The notes: generated from the sequence alone by a model not told the origin. Counted from the first letter of the stretch, positions 8,489 through 15,537 are shown. The stretch is DNA of 25,399 bases from Methanosarcinales archaeon (GCA_025464345.1 JAODGP010000084.1:1-25399); one strand, 5' to 3'. Numbers and translations: made by a program.

Positions 8489-8921
8489 TATAGATCGTAT
8501 GATACTGAGGGAACTTCAACAGGATTCCCGACAATCTTTCACGAAGATAGCACAGCAGATAGGGGTGAGTACGGCAACGGTAAGCGAACGAGTGAAGAGA
8601 TTGATGAACAGGGGCATCATATGTGGCTACACCGCCATTCTCAATACCGCGGAGATGGGTATGGTCACGTTAATCGCGAAGATAAAGATCAAGCAGGGGT
8701 ACAGTGTAGATGATGTTGGTGGTACAATAGCGGAAATGGCGGAATGTTGCTGCGTCCATCACGTAACCGGCGAATTTGACCTGCTTGTGATATCAAAGTG
8801 TGCGGGCTATGATAAGTGCGGGAACGTAATAGAGGCGATAAAGAAGGTAGAGGGTGTGGAGGGCGTGGAGGCGGAGCTGGTTTTGAAGACGCTGAAAGAG
8901 GAGCTCAAGGTGGAGATGTGA
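8481..8921 (+). CDS. Lrp/AsnC family transcriptional regulator
   Basis: A 146-aa feast/famine regulator. Residues 2-58 hold an N-terminal HTH (LDDIDRMILRELQQDSR, then the helix-turn-helix FTKIAQQIGVSTATVSERVKRL). The RAM ligand-sensing domain follows, with HVTGEFDLLV at the expected position. I place the start at TTG 8481 because GGGGGGTGAT just upstream is a good Shine-Dalgarno at proper spacing and the protein then begins with the classical DDIDR; an in-frame GTG at 8472 is the alternative. The gene overlaps the trpD end and the following gene, so it may sense an amino acid linked to tryptophan supply. That is inference. The RAM domain is unusually cysteine-rich (Cys 89-91, 107 and 113, with His 93-94). 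Confidence 0.85.
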   Translation: MDDIDRMILRELQQDSRQSFTKIAQQIGVSTATVSERVKRLMNRGIICGYTAILNTAEMGMVTLIAKIKIKQGYSVDDVGGTIAEMAECCCVHHVTGEFDLLVISKCAGYDKCGNVIEAIKKVEGVEGVEAELVLKTLKEELKVEM

Positions 8922-9286
8922 GTAAGAGAATGGTGAGCCTTTTTATTGAGGGTATACCCGCAAATTTGCGGATTGCGAGAGCGATCTGTGAGGATAACCG
9001 CGATAGAGATGCCAGCTATATCTTCTTTGGATTCCAGATAAGGATAAAAGCAAGAGAAAAACTCATTCTCTACCGTGCAAGTATAGAACATGCAATTGAC
9101 CGGGCGCTGAGTGAGGATGAGTGGCGGAGTGTCATGTGGAACCATACCGGGCGGATAACCGATGTGGGACGGGACAGGATAGTGTTTGAGGATTCGGAAG
9201 AGACGAAGATGCTCGATGAGTACTGGGATATGCGATTGCAGAGGCTAAAGGATACGATGGATTTTTTAAATAGTGAGTGTAAATGA
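8918..9286 (+). CDS. Uncharacterised protein in the Lrp-kinase gene run
   Basis: A 122-aa soluble, charged protein that I do not recognise. The start is the GTG at 8918, which overlaps the Lrp stop as GTGA and is preceded by the Shine-Dalgarno-like AAGGTGGAGAT; an ATG at 8930 is a possible alternative. The open frame continues upstream into the Lrp gene, but that part is low-complexity Gly/Arg and clearly a shadow. The protein begins with a strand-like VSLFIEGIPANLRIARAI, has a middle rich in Ile/Arg/Lys, and ends with the helical KMLDEYWDMRLQRLKDTMDFL. No membrane segment, cysteines limited to two, no catalytic motif seen. The next gene starts 6 nt later, so it is probably in the same transcript. 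Confidence 0.7.
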   Translation: MSKRMVSLFIEGIPANLRIARAICEDNRDRDASYIFFGFQIRIKAREKLILYRASIEHAIDRALSEDEWRSVMWNHTGRITDVGRDRIVFEDSEETKMLDEYWDMRLQRLKDTMDFLNSECK

Positions 9287-9292
9287 AGAAGC

Positions 9293-9739
9293 ATGGCAAA
9301 GATAGGGCTAACCTACTGGAAGGATAGAATAGGCGGGGAGTTCGAGAAGGAGATAGTAGAAGCGTTCAGTTATGGCTTCACCGTGGGACCGCATGGTGAA
9401 TGGGAGATGGTGATAGCGAAGGAGGACAGGGAGGTGAAGAAGAACGAGCTCATAAACATAAGGATAGACGAGATCGAAGTACCGCCGAAGTCAATAGTGC
9501 TGCCATGCCCGATAATGCGTCATGCATGCGGTATCATCGCTTCGTTCGCAACTGCCGGCAGACCGAGGAAGGTGGAAGGTCCAAGAATCCTTGAAGAGGC
9601 GCTATTCCATCCTGTGGTTGATGGTATGATCCATAAGGGGGAGTTACTCGGTGTGGCAAACATATTCTATGCGGCGATAGAGCGGAGGCTTGCACGGGGT
9701 GCAGCGGAGAAGTGGCTACACGAAAGATACAGGTATTAG
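9293..9739 (+). CDS. Conserved archaeal protein, possibly DUF22 family
   Basis: A 148-aa soluble protein. The beta-rich middle with NIRIDEIEVPPKSIVLPCPIMR followed by HACGIIASFA resembles the archaeal DUF22 family as I remember it; this is recognition from memory, not a search. The C-terminal third (HPVVDGMIHKGELLGVANIFY onward) is helical and basic. No catalytic motif is evident. The ATG comes 6 nt after the previous stop, and the 3' end overlaps the UPF0200 kinase gene by 28 bp, so these genes are co-expressed. The function of DUF22 is unknown. Confidence 0.65.
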   Translation: MAKIGLTYWKDRIGGEFEKEIVEAFSYGFTVGPHGEWEMVIAKEDREVKKNELINIRIDEIEVPPKSIVLPCPIMRHACGIIASFATAGRPRKVEGPRILEEALFHPVVDGMIHKGELLGVANIFYAAIERRLARGAAEKWLHERYRY

Positions 9740-10350
9740 CCCTCGTCGGCGCTCCCGCAGCCGGAAAGACCGAAGCGGCATCTGTGGCACGTGAACTGGG
9801 CATTCCGGTGATAGTGATGGGTGATGTGATAAGAGCGGAACTGAAACGGCGGAATATCCCGCTGAACGACGCCAATGCGGGCAGAATCGCAACCGAGCTG
9901 CGGCAGAGGGAGGGCATGGATGCGATTGCGAAGCGATGTATCCCGTATATAGAAGCAACAGGCAGTGACGTGGTCGTCGTTGATGGTATACGTGGGATAG
10001 CCGAGGTAGAAGCATTCAAGGAGCGGTTTGGCGATCTTTTCACCCTTGTCTGTATCCATGCCCCTCTTCAGGTCAGATATAGCAGGCTGAAACTCCGGGG
10101 TAGGGGTGATGACTCTTTGAGTCTCGAGGAGTTCAGGAAGCGGGAGGAGCGGGAGATGGGCTGGGGTATGGCTGAGGCGATGAGGAACGCATCGGTCGTG
10201 ATCAGGAACGAAGGCTCGCTGGAAGACTTCAGGGAGCGAATGAAGGAGTTATTGCACCGTGTTATCCGTCGTACGCATGTGCGAACCCTCATGCTTCGCA
10301 GTCCTGAGACAGATGGTGGTTACGAAGGATATAACAGATTTAAAATCTGA
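9712..10350 (+). CDS. UPF0200-type P-loop nucleotide kinase-like protein
   Basis: A 212-aa cytoplasmic P-loop protein matching the archaeal UPF0200 family, relatives of dephospho-CoA, adenylate and cytidylate kinases. The Walker A loop is GAPAAGKTEAA (about 13-23), followed by the family block GIPVIVMGDVIRAEL (about 30-44), then REGMDAIAKRCIP and VVVVDGIRGIAEVEAF (Walker-B-like region), and the lid-like RLKLRGRGDD. The natural substrate of UPF0200 proteins is not settled to my knowledge; a small-molecule kinase is the usual guess. Translation appears to start at GTG 9712, inside the preceding gene, with GCGGAGAA upstream. The C-terminus (after about residue 185) has weaker family resemblance and may be a lineage-specific tail. 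Confidence 0.8.
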   Translation: MATRKIQVLALVGAPAAGKTEAASVARELGIPVIVMGDVIRAELKRRNIPLNDANAGRIATELRQREGMDAIAKRCIPYIEATGSDVVVVDGIRGIAEVEAFKERFGDLFTLVCIHAPLQVRYSRLKLRGRGDDSLSLEEFRKREEREMGWGMAEAMRNASVVIRNEGSLEDFRERMKELLHRVIRRTHVRTLMLRSPETDGGYEGYNRFKI

Positions 10351-10387
10351 GAGTGCCTGTCAGGAGATGCTGTCTGCCGAAGTCATT

Positions 10388-10405
10388 GTTTCTTCATGAA
10401 GAGAC
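10388..10405. repeat. 18-bp near-perfect palindrome
   Basis: GTTTCTTCATGAAGAGAC is an inverted repeat with a perfect 12-bp core (TCTTCATGAAGA) and one mismatched base pair outside it. It lies 38 bp after the kinase stop codon. This size suits a dimeric regulator's operator, but it lies over 300 bp from the next start, so an RNA hairpin is also possible. Confidence 0.4.
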
Positions 10406-10452
10406 GGTATAACGAGGGGAGCCCGCAAAAGCAGCTGCCGCCTGATTTATGT

Positions 10453-10484
10453 AAAAGCCGGCATGGGTAAGTACACTGGCTTTT
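10453..10484. repeat. Stem-loop with AAAAGCC/GGCTTTT arms
   Basis: AAAAGCC (10453-10459) can pair with GGCTTTT (10478-10484) around an 18-nt loop. The 3' arm ends in four T residues, so it could contribute to transcription termination or form part of a structured RNA. No riboswitch family is recognised. Confidence 0.3.
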
Positions 10485-10543
10485 GAAATAGGAGAAAAAA
10501 TGTACACAGTATACGGGAAATATCAGCGAATCACAAGCTCCAG

Positions 10544-10571
10544 GTTGAGTAATAACCATGAGGAGTTGACT
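10544..10571 (+). repeat. Direct repeat copy A (28 bp)
   Basis: First of two related units. It begins GTTGAGTAATAACCATGA and ends GGAGTTGACT. Against copy B it has one substitution and a 2-bp deletion. Its first 13 bases can form a 4-bp hairpin (GTTG with TAAC, one G-U pair). Confidence 0.55.
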
Positions 10572-10608
10572 TTTTGTATGAATATGTGCCATCAATGCTC
10601 AGCACGTA

Positions 10609-10638
10609 GTTGAGTAACAACCATGATAGGAGTTGACT
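10609..10638 (+). repeat. Direct repeat copy B (30 bp)
   Basis: Second unit. It begins GTTGAGTAACAACCATGA and ends TAGGAGTTGACT, 65 bp downstream of copy A with 37 bp of unrelated sequence between them. The internal GTTGagtaaCAAC hairpin is fully paired here. I found no third copy at the same period on either side. Confidence 0.55.
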
Positions 10639-10704
10639 CTTAGGAAATCCTGTGCTCCTGCTGCGCGAAGATGTATAGTCCGGGAAGATGTGTCCACGAT
10701 TGAA

Positions 10705-10716
10705 ATTTTTATTAAG
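10705..10716 (+). promoter_or_regulatory. Possible TATA box of the Lon-like protease gene
   Basis: ATTTTTATTAAG lies 23-34 nt upstream of the ATG at 10739, a normal position for an archaeal TATA element with a very short leader. A Shine-Dalgarno-like GGAGTGATAGG also precedes the start. Confidence 0.4.
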
Positions 10717-10738
10717 CTAAAGAATATGGAGTGATAGG

Positions 10739-11665
10739 ATGGGGAACAAGATACTTGCAATAGTCGTTTCGCTTCTCATTGTTTCTGTATCTGTGAATGT
10801 GTACTTTGTAGCCACACAGCGGCAGGGTATTGACCTCTACCTTAAAAACCGGATAGACGAACTCGAGCGGGCAAATGCATACCTGAGTGAGGAGCTTTAT
10901 CGTACAAACCTATCGTTACAGCAGGCGAAGACGCTGCTGGAGGTGTATAGAAGTGAAATTGTGGAATTGCGTGCACAGGTGAATAGAACCCCGGCTGCGG
11001 GCGAAGCGGGCAGTGCAAGGCTTGAAGCACCCGCAGTGATGCGGAAGGTGGTATATCGTGGTAATTATCCGTTCTACACTCGCGAGATCATAGAGAACGG
11101 TACGATGATCCAGGTCTCGGTTGATATAAAACCCGGCTATGGGCGCGTACTCGTTGTGACGAAGCCATTGATGGGTGTCGTGTTTCAGGATGCGGCGAAT
11201 ACCGCGGTTGTCGCTGCTGAGAATTACACCGGTATCGATCTCTCAGGGAGCGATGTCATATTCAGTGTCCAGGCACCGCTGAAGATACCGGAGGTGGACG
11301 GACCGAGTGCGGGTGCATTGATGACCACGCTTATTATAGCAGCACTGCAGAATATCTCGCTACCAGATGATATAACAATGACAGGTACGATAGATGCCAG
11401 CGGGCATGTTGGTGAGATAGGCGGTGTCATAGAGAAGGCGGAGGCGGCGAAAGATGCAGAGAAAAAGATATTCATACTGCCACGGGCGAACAGCCGCATG
11501 ATAAAGTACGAAGAGGAGGAGGAGCGTATCGGGCTTATAACCATAATCCGGACGAGACCGGTGATAATAGACGCCAGGGATTACATAGAGAAGAACATCG
11601 GCATCCATGTGGAGTATGTTGATACCATCGAGGACATCATGAACATCATACGCACACATGCTTAA
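10739..11665 (+). CDS. Membrane-anchored Lon-like (S16) serine protease without ATPase domain
   Basis: A 308-aa protein with one N-terminal membrane segment (residues 4-25), a coiled-coil-like stretch (about 33-82), and a C-terminal Lon-type protease domain. The catalytic serine is Ser190 in VDGPSAGALMT and the catalytic lysine is Lys233 in GEIGGVIEKAEAAKDA. Their spacing of 43 equals that of the E. coli Lon dyad (Ser679/Lys722). TGTIDASGHVGEIGG is the family block before the lysine. There are no Walker motifs, so it lacks the AAA+ module of archaeal LonB and would not unfold substrates alone. The single lysine before the hydrophobic helix suggests N-in, C-out topology, which would place the protease outside the membrane. 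Substrate unknown. It sits alone between the repeat region and the PRC-barrel gene. Confidence 0.83.
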   Translation: MGNKILAIVVSLLIVSVSVNVYFVATQRQGIDLYLKNRIDELERANAYLSEELYRTNLSLQQAKTLLEVYRSEIVELRAQVNRTPAAGEAGSARLEAPAVMRKVVYRGNYPFYTREIIENGTMIQVSVDIKPGYGRVLVVTKPLMGVVFQDAANTAVVAAENYTGIDLSGSDVIFSVQAPLKIPEVDGPSAGALMTTLIIAALQNISLPDDITMTGTIDASGHVGEIGGVIEKAEAAKDAEKKIFILPRANSRMIKYEEEEERIGLITIIRTRPVIIDARDYIEKNIGIHVEYVDTIEDIMNIIRTHA

Positions 11666-11725
11666 AGCGTTGAATATCAACAATAATATATCATATGCCA
11701 TCTAAATTTATAGGAGGGGGCGAGA

Positions 11726-12403
11726 ATGAGAGAAGAGCGTGCGGAAGCGAATAAGGGGAAGGTAGCTGCGTATATGTCATCCAGGCTGTATCCCTGGAAT
11801 TTCATCATAGAAGAGGTTGACGAAGCTTCTTTGAAGCGCTACATCCCGTACGCAATCCAGATATGTGAGGATAAGGGCATAAGCAGGGGTAAAATGGATC
11901 AAACCGGTGCGAGGGATGTGATAGAGCGTGAAGTGAAGCACCTATTGAACGACTATCTGCAACCGGCGGGGAAGGAGGTGATGAGAGTACAGCATGGCAG
12001 GGATTATCCCTTTGCATTTGTTCAGGCTCTGATATACTCGATCTTATACCGATTGGGACTGAACTTAGAGGATGTTGTGAACATGAAAGCGCTCAGTGAT
12101 TTGCTCAGCCTGGATATGGAAGAACTTAAGCGCAGGGAGCGATTCATCTTTGAGCTGATAGCCAGGAATGAAGGAAAGGCAATGTGGATATTCAGCAGGA
12201 CTTTGCTGGATCGCAGGGTGATATCAGAAGAGGGGGATTATATAGGCACGGTAACGGATTTACTATTCGATCCCGAGACGGGAATGATCGAGTGGCTGTT
12301 ATTGAACCAGCAATCGGGACGACGGGCAAAGGTACCGGCGAATGATATGAAACTGAATTTATATAGCAGGAGTATCGTGCTGAGATACAACAGGGAGAGA
12401 TGA
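11726..12403 (+). CDS. PRC-barrel domain protein with novel N-terminal domain
   Basis: A 225-aa soluble protein. Residues about 160-222 form a PRC-barrel: SRTLLDRRVISEEGDYIGTV followed by LLFDPETGMIEWLLL is the usual beta-barrel pattern seen in ribosome-maturation factors and archaeal PRC proteins. The first 155 residues are helical and unfamiliar to me (YPWNFIIEEVDEASLKRYIP near the start). The ATG follows a strong Shine-Dalgarno (AGGAGGGGGCGAGA). The stop overlaps the MutS-like gene by 4 bp (ATGA), so the two are translationally coupled and probably function together. PRC-barrels usually mediate protein or RNA contacts, so this could be an adaptor for the MutS-like ATPase; that is inference. 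Confidence 0.75.
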   Translation: MREERAEANKGKVAAYMSSRLYPWNFIIEEVDEASLKRYIPYAIQICEDKGISRGKMDQTGARDVIEREVKHLLNDYLQPAGKEVMRVQHGRDYPFAFVQALIYSILYRLGLNLEDVVNMKALSDLLSLDMEELKRRERFIFELIARNEGKAMWIFSRTLLDRRVISEEGDYIGTVTDLLFDPETGMIEWLLLNQQSGRRAKVPANDMKLNLYSRSIVLRYNRER

Positions 12404-14355
12404 CCTCCTTTCATTCACCACCGGCATTTCTGGAACGGTATCTGAGAGATTGGCTGGAATTTCCGGTTTTAAACGCCCTGGCATTGATTCTCGGACTGAA
12501 AGAGGGAGAAGCGGAGAAGGTGGTGATAAAGCATAATGAAGATACGACGGGGTATAAGATAAGGGATGTATTCTGTACGAAGGAGACGCGGGAATTGAGA
12601 CGCGAGATTCTGGAGATGCTCTCGCGCTATGCCGTGACTCGCACAGGAAAAGATAAGTTACTCACACTGACGCCGTCACTGGATCGTGAGGAGCTTAAGA
12701 GGCGGTTCGATGACATACGCATGGCTATGGAACTGGTACAGACTCCCGGAGCTGGAGTGGCAGAGCTGAGAGAGAAGCTCAAAAAGGCGGTGATAACACG
12801 GCTGAATATACCAAAAGCACCGGTTATAGCGATTAAAACAGGTGATAAGGAGACAGAACAGTTGATAAGAGCAACATATGGCGATTTCGTGACTCTGGAG
12901 TTAATAGATTCATCGGCTAAGGCAGAAGAGCTTGTAAGTGGGGAGAACTGCGTTCTTCTGGTCGGTGAGCAGGCATACGATGAAGCCGGCATCATACCCA
13001 AGCATGTGGCTGAGCTCTCAGAGCCGTGTGAGATATACCCTGAATTCGTTGTCAGGAGCTACATAGCGATGGAGGGTGCGATAGAGACATTAATAGAGAT
13101 TCTCGAGCAGTTCAATGCTGTAAAGGACTCAATACTGTTTAAGGATGTGTCAATAGCCGATTTGAAAGCCGTAATGGCACTCATGAGAGAAGCAAAAGCA
13201 GAGCAGCGTGTTGTCAGCTTTGATGAGGTGGTTTTGAAGTATGAGGATAAGATAAAGAGGGAAGCGGCACGGATAATGAGAGCGGGTGGCGGTGCGGATG
13301 AGTTCATGAGCTATCTTGAAGAGGTTCTGCTGGAGATGGCGGGCGAGCTGATGCTCAGGGATGATACACTGCTCAGGGAGAGCGCACATGCGGGTCTTGA
13401 ATCCGGCGTTGAATACTTTGAGTTCGCACGTGACAGGATAGAGGGCTTAAGGCGGAGATACATGCGTGAGATGGGTGAGAGGGCTTATTACAGGTTGAGA
13501 GAACTGGCGAAGCAGATGGAACGGTATCATGATACGGTTAGCAATGGCATAAAGAAGCTATTCTATCTTGATTGCATGATTGCGATAGCGCTATTCGCAC
13601 GTGATTTCGAGCTGAATATCCCGGAGCTTGTGGATGGAGGTCTGGGTGTGGAAGGCGCTAAGAACTTATTTTTGAAGGATGAGGAGCGTAAGGGCGGTGA
13701 GAAAGTGGTTCCGGTATCATACTCGGTGGGCAAGGTCAAACTCGGTATATTTGGCGCCACGCCACACCCGATAGCCATTCTCACAGGTGCGAATAGCGGG
13801 GGCAAGACCTGCCTGTTGAACACGCTCGCAACATCTGTCATACTCGCCGAACTGGGTCTGCCTGTACCTGCGGAGAGGGCGGAGATACCCGTGGTGCCGA
13901 TTTACCTGTACAGGCGGAAGATGATAAAGAAGACGGGCTCGTTCGAGTACTCAATGCGGGCATTGAGCCGGCTATTCATGCGTGGTGGCGGCAAGGTGGT
14001 GTTGATAGACGAGCTGGAGGCATTGACCGAGCCGGGAGCCATGGGGCGGATAATGGCTTCTATACTGAATAATCTGCGAGAAGATACGCTCGCTGTTGTT
14101 ATAACGCATCTGATAAATGAGATACTGCCGTATATAAGTAAGAGGAAGATCCGGGTGGATGGTATAGAGTCGGAGGGTCTGGATGATATGGGAGACATCG
14201 TCGTGGATAGACAGCCGATATTCAATCATATCGGCTCGAGTATGCCGGAACTGGTGATAAAGAAGCTACTTGCACGTGCGAAGCGTGCGGAATTGAGGGC
14301 GGTGTATGAGGATATTCTGACTGTGCTCACGAAGGAGCGGGGTAAGTGGGCTTAA
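12400..14355 (+). CDS. MutS-family ATPase lacking the mismatch-recognition domain
   Basis: A 651-aa protein whose C-terminal third is a MutS-type ABC ATPase: Walker A in LTGANSGGKTCLLN (loop at 463-470), a Q-loop-like KKTGSFEYSMRALSRLF, Walker B in KVVLIDELEALTEPG (about 531-545) and the switch VVITHL. The middle (about 300-450) is long charged helices consistent with the MutS clamp/lever. The N-terminal 270 residues do not show the MutS1 mismatch-binding Phe-x-Glu motif, and there is no C-terminal Smr nuclease as in MutS2. It therefore belongs to the poorly studied MutS-related archaeal group and may act on branched DNA or on RNA/ribosomes rather than mismatches. It is coupled to the PRC-barrel gene by a 4-bp overlap and followed closely by the winged-helix gene. 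Confidence 0.8.
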   Translation: MTSFHSPPAFLERYLRDWLEFPVLNALALILGLKEGEAEKVVIKHNEDTTGYKIRDVFCTKETRELRREILEMLSRYAVTRTGKDKLLTLTPSLDREELKRRFDDIRMAMELVQTPGAGVAELREKLKKAVITRLNIPKAPVIAIKTGDKETEQLIRATYGDFVTLELIDSSAKAEELVSGENCVLLVGEQAYDEAGIIPKHVAELSEPCEIYPEFVVRSYIAMEGAIETLIEILEQFNAVKDSILFKDVSIADLKAVMALMREAKAEQRVVSFDEVVLKYEDKIKREAARIMRAGGGADEFMSYLEEVLLEMAGELMLRDDTLLRESAHAGLESGVEYFEFARDRIEGLRRRYMREMGERAYYRLRELAKQMERYHDTVSNGIKKLFYLDCMIAIALFARDFELNIPELVDGGLGVEGAKNLFLKDEERKGGEKVVPVSYSVGKVKLGIFGATPHPIAILTGANSGGKTCLLNTLATSVILAELGLPVPAERAEIPVVPIYLYRRKMIKKTGSFEYSMRALSRLFMRGGGKVVLIDELEALTEPGAMGRIMASILNNLREDTLAVVITHLINEILPYISKRKIRVDGIESEGLDDMGDIVVDRQPIFNHIGSSMPELVIKKLLARAKRAELRAVYEDILTVLTKERGKWA

Positions 14356-14356
14356 A

Positions 14357-14366
14357 AGGAGGAGGT
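14357..14366 (+). promoter_or_regulatory. Strong Shine-Dalgarno deciding the winged-helix gene start
   Basis: AGGAGGAGGT ends 3 nt before the ATG at 14370. It picks this ATG over the in-frame GTG at 14346, which lies inside the MutS-like gene and lacks such a site. Confidence 0.6.
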
Positions 14367-14369
14367 ACT

Positions 14370-15338
14370 ATGGAGGAATACTTTCCATATATGCGTATCG
14401 GCAGGATGAACGAGATATTGAAGGAGATACCAGAGCAATATCTGGATAGAGAGTTCTCAACCCGGGATATAGCGAATGCGATGGGTGCGAATGCCACCAC
14501 GATCAATAATTTTATAACAACCCTGAAATCGCTCGATTTCGTATCAGGACGGAGGAGATTCAGGTTCACAGAGCCGGGAGTGAGGTACGCACTTCTAATA
14601 AGGAGCGGAGAGGCGCGAGCGAGAGAGGTACTGGGTGAGCAGCTCAGCAAGATCGAGTATTTTGATGTGATAAAGCACATGCTCCAGCAGACCGGGAAAC
14701 TGAGTATATTCGAGATAGGTGAGGAGATGGTCAGGCGATACAATAAGAAATGGAGAAATCCGCTGACATTGAAGGCATATGGGGCTGCAATTGCGAGTAT
14801 ACTGGGCTTTACAGGTTTCGGGCATTACAGGGGCGGCATTTTACGGCTGGATGAGGAAACGGAAGAGATGGAGAGCCCGGTACCTTATCTCAGTGTGGAG
14901 AAGATGGTGAAGATACTGGAGATTCTCTTCCCTGTGGGTGGTAAGATACATGAGCTTGCGAGAGTACTGGGGACGAACGAGCGGAGGATGAGTCAGGAAC
15001 TCGCATGCTGTCGCGCACTGGGATTCGTCAGGCATTCGCGCAGGGGCTTTTATGAATTGACCGCAGAGGGCAGGGAGATTGCATGCTGTGTTGATGTGCT
15101 GAGGCGGCGGAGATTCAAGGAGCATCTCCGCAGCTCAGGGTATAAGAAGCTGATAGAGCGGCTGTATTCGGAGAACGGGAAGATAACACTGGTAAGACTC
15201 GGGGAGATTCTGGCTGAGGAGTATAACAGGGAGTGGTCAGCGGTAACGAAGCGCACATATGCGAAGAAGTTCCTGAACTGGCTGAAGTACTCGGGCATGG
15301 TGATAAAAGTACAGGGTGGTTATAAGCTACGTGAGTGA
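14370..15338 (+). CDS. Winged-helix protein with internal duplication
   Basis: A 322-aa soluble, basic protein made of two similar halves of about 160 residues. Each half contains a winged-helix-like unit (FSTRDIANAMGANATTINNF in half 1, IHELARVLGTNERRMSQEL in half 2), then a hairpin ending in FxxGRRRFRFTEPG or FVRHSRRGFYELTAEG, and a second helical unit with a shared pattern: GKLSIFEIGEEMVRRYNKKW in half 1 and GKITLVRLGEILAEEYNREW in half 2. This looks like DNA binding by four HTH-like modules; it also recalls archaeal proteins with AAA-associated C-terminal modules, but I cannot name a family. It follows the MutS-like gene after 14 nt, suggesting one operon. The target is unknown. Confidence 0.72.
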   Translation: MEEYFPYMRIGRMNEILKEIPEQYLDREFSTRDIANAMGANATTINNFITTLKSLDFVSGRRRFRFTEPGVRYALLIRSGEARAREVLGEQLSKIEYFDVIKHMLQQTGKLSIFEIGEEMVRRYNKKWRNPLTLKAYGAAIASILGFTGFGHYRGGILRLDEETEEMESPVPYLSVEKMVKILEILFPVGGKIHELARVLGTNERRMSQELACCRALGFVRHSRRGFYELTAEGREIACCVDVLRRRRFKEHLRSSGYKKLIERLYSENGKITLVRLGEILAEEYNREWSAVTKRTYAKKFLNWLKYSGMVIKVQGGYKLRE

Positions 15339-15468
15339 AAGGGTAGAGTATATTTTTGATGATGGACCACGCTTGGAAGGCATACCGGGGTTAGATGCCT
15401 TAAGAAGGTTACCCGGTCATATCGTCCAGGGCAATTATGACTGGATACCTGCTATACTATGGGCGTAA
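15331..15468 (+). CDS. Possible 45-aa small protein (or gene remnant)
   Basis: A GTG-started frame of 45 codons overlaps the end of the winged-helix gene by 8 bp. Its peptide starts VSERVEYIFDDGPRLEG and ends NYDWIPAILWA, a natural-looking composition with Trp, Tyr and Gly-Pro turns, unlike the low-complexity shadow frames nearby. The upstream GGTGGT is a weak ribosome site. I do not recognise it. It may be a small gene of the MutS/winged-helix operon, a remnant of a larger gene, or chance. Confidence 0.3.
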   Translation: MSERVEYIFDDGPRLEGIPGLDALRRLPGHIVQGNYDWIPAILWA

Positions 15469-15537
15469 AAACTTCTTCTTTCCTGGTTTGTTACCACTGA
15501 GATGGGAATGGTCAGCCAATGGAGAAGGAGAAAAGAT

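Larger units (their letters stand above)
10351..10738. other. 388-bp gene-free region with palindrome, hairpin and direct repeats
   Basis: No convincing protein is encoded here on either strand. The single 70-codon minus-strand frame lacks family resemblance and runs across the repeat structures. The region holds an 18-bp near-palindrome (10388-10405), a 7-bp stem (10453-10484), two 28-30 bp imperfect direct repeats 65 bp apart, and at its end a TATA-like element serving the Lon-like protease gene. It could carry a small RNA or be a degenerate repeat locus. Confidence 0.5.

Noticed and set aside
8816..8917. N-terminal extension of the unknown protein after the Lrp gene
   Set aside because: The extension is Gly/Arg low complexity inside the Lrp gene; the GTG at 8918 with its GTGA overlap and ribosome site is a better start.
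10383..10595. 70-codon minus-strand open frame in the gap before the Lon-like gene
   Set aside because: The peptide has no recognisable fold, has an unusual Cys/Phe/Tyr composition, runs across the hairpin and repeat A, and has no clear ribosome site.
10544..10638. CRISPR array call
   Set aside because: Only two imperfect repeats with a 2-bp length difference, no third unit and no cas genes in the window. Reported as direct repeats only.
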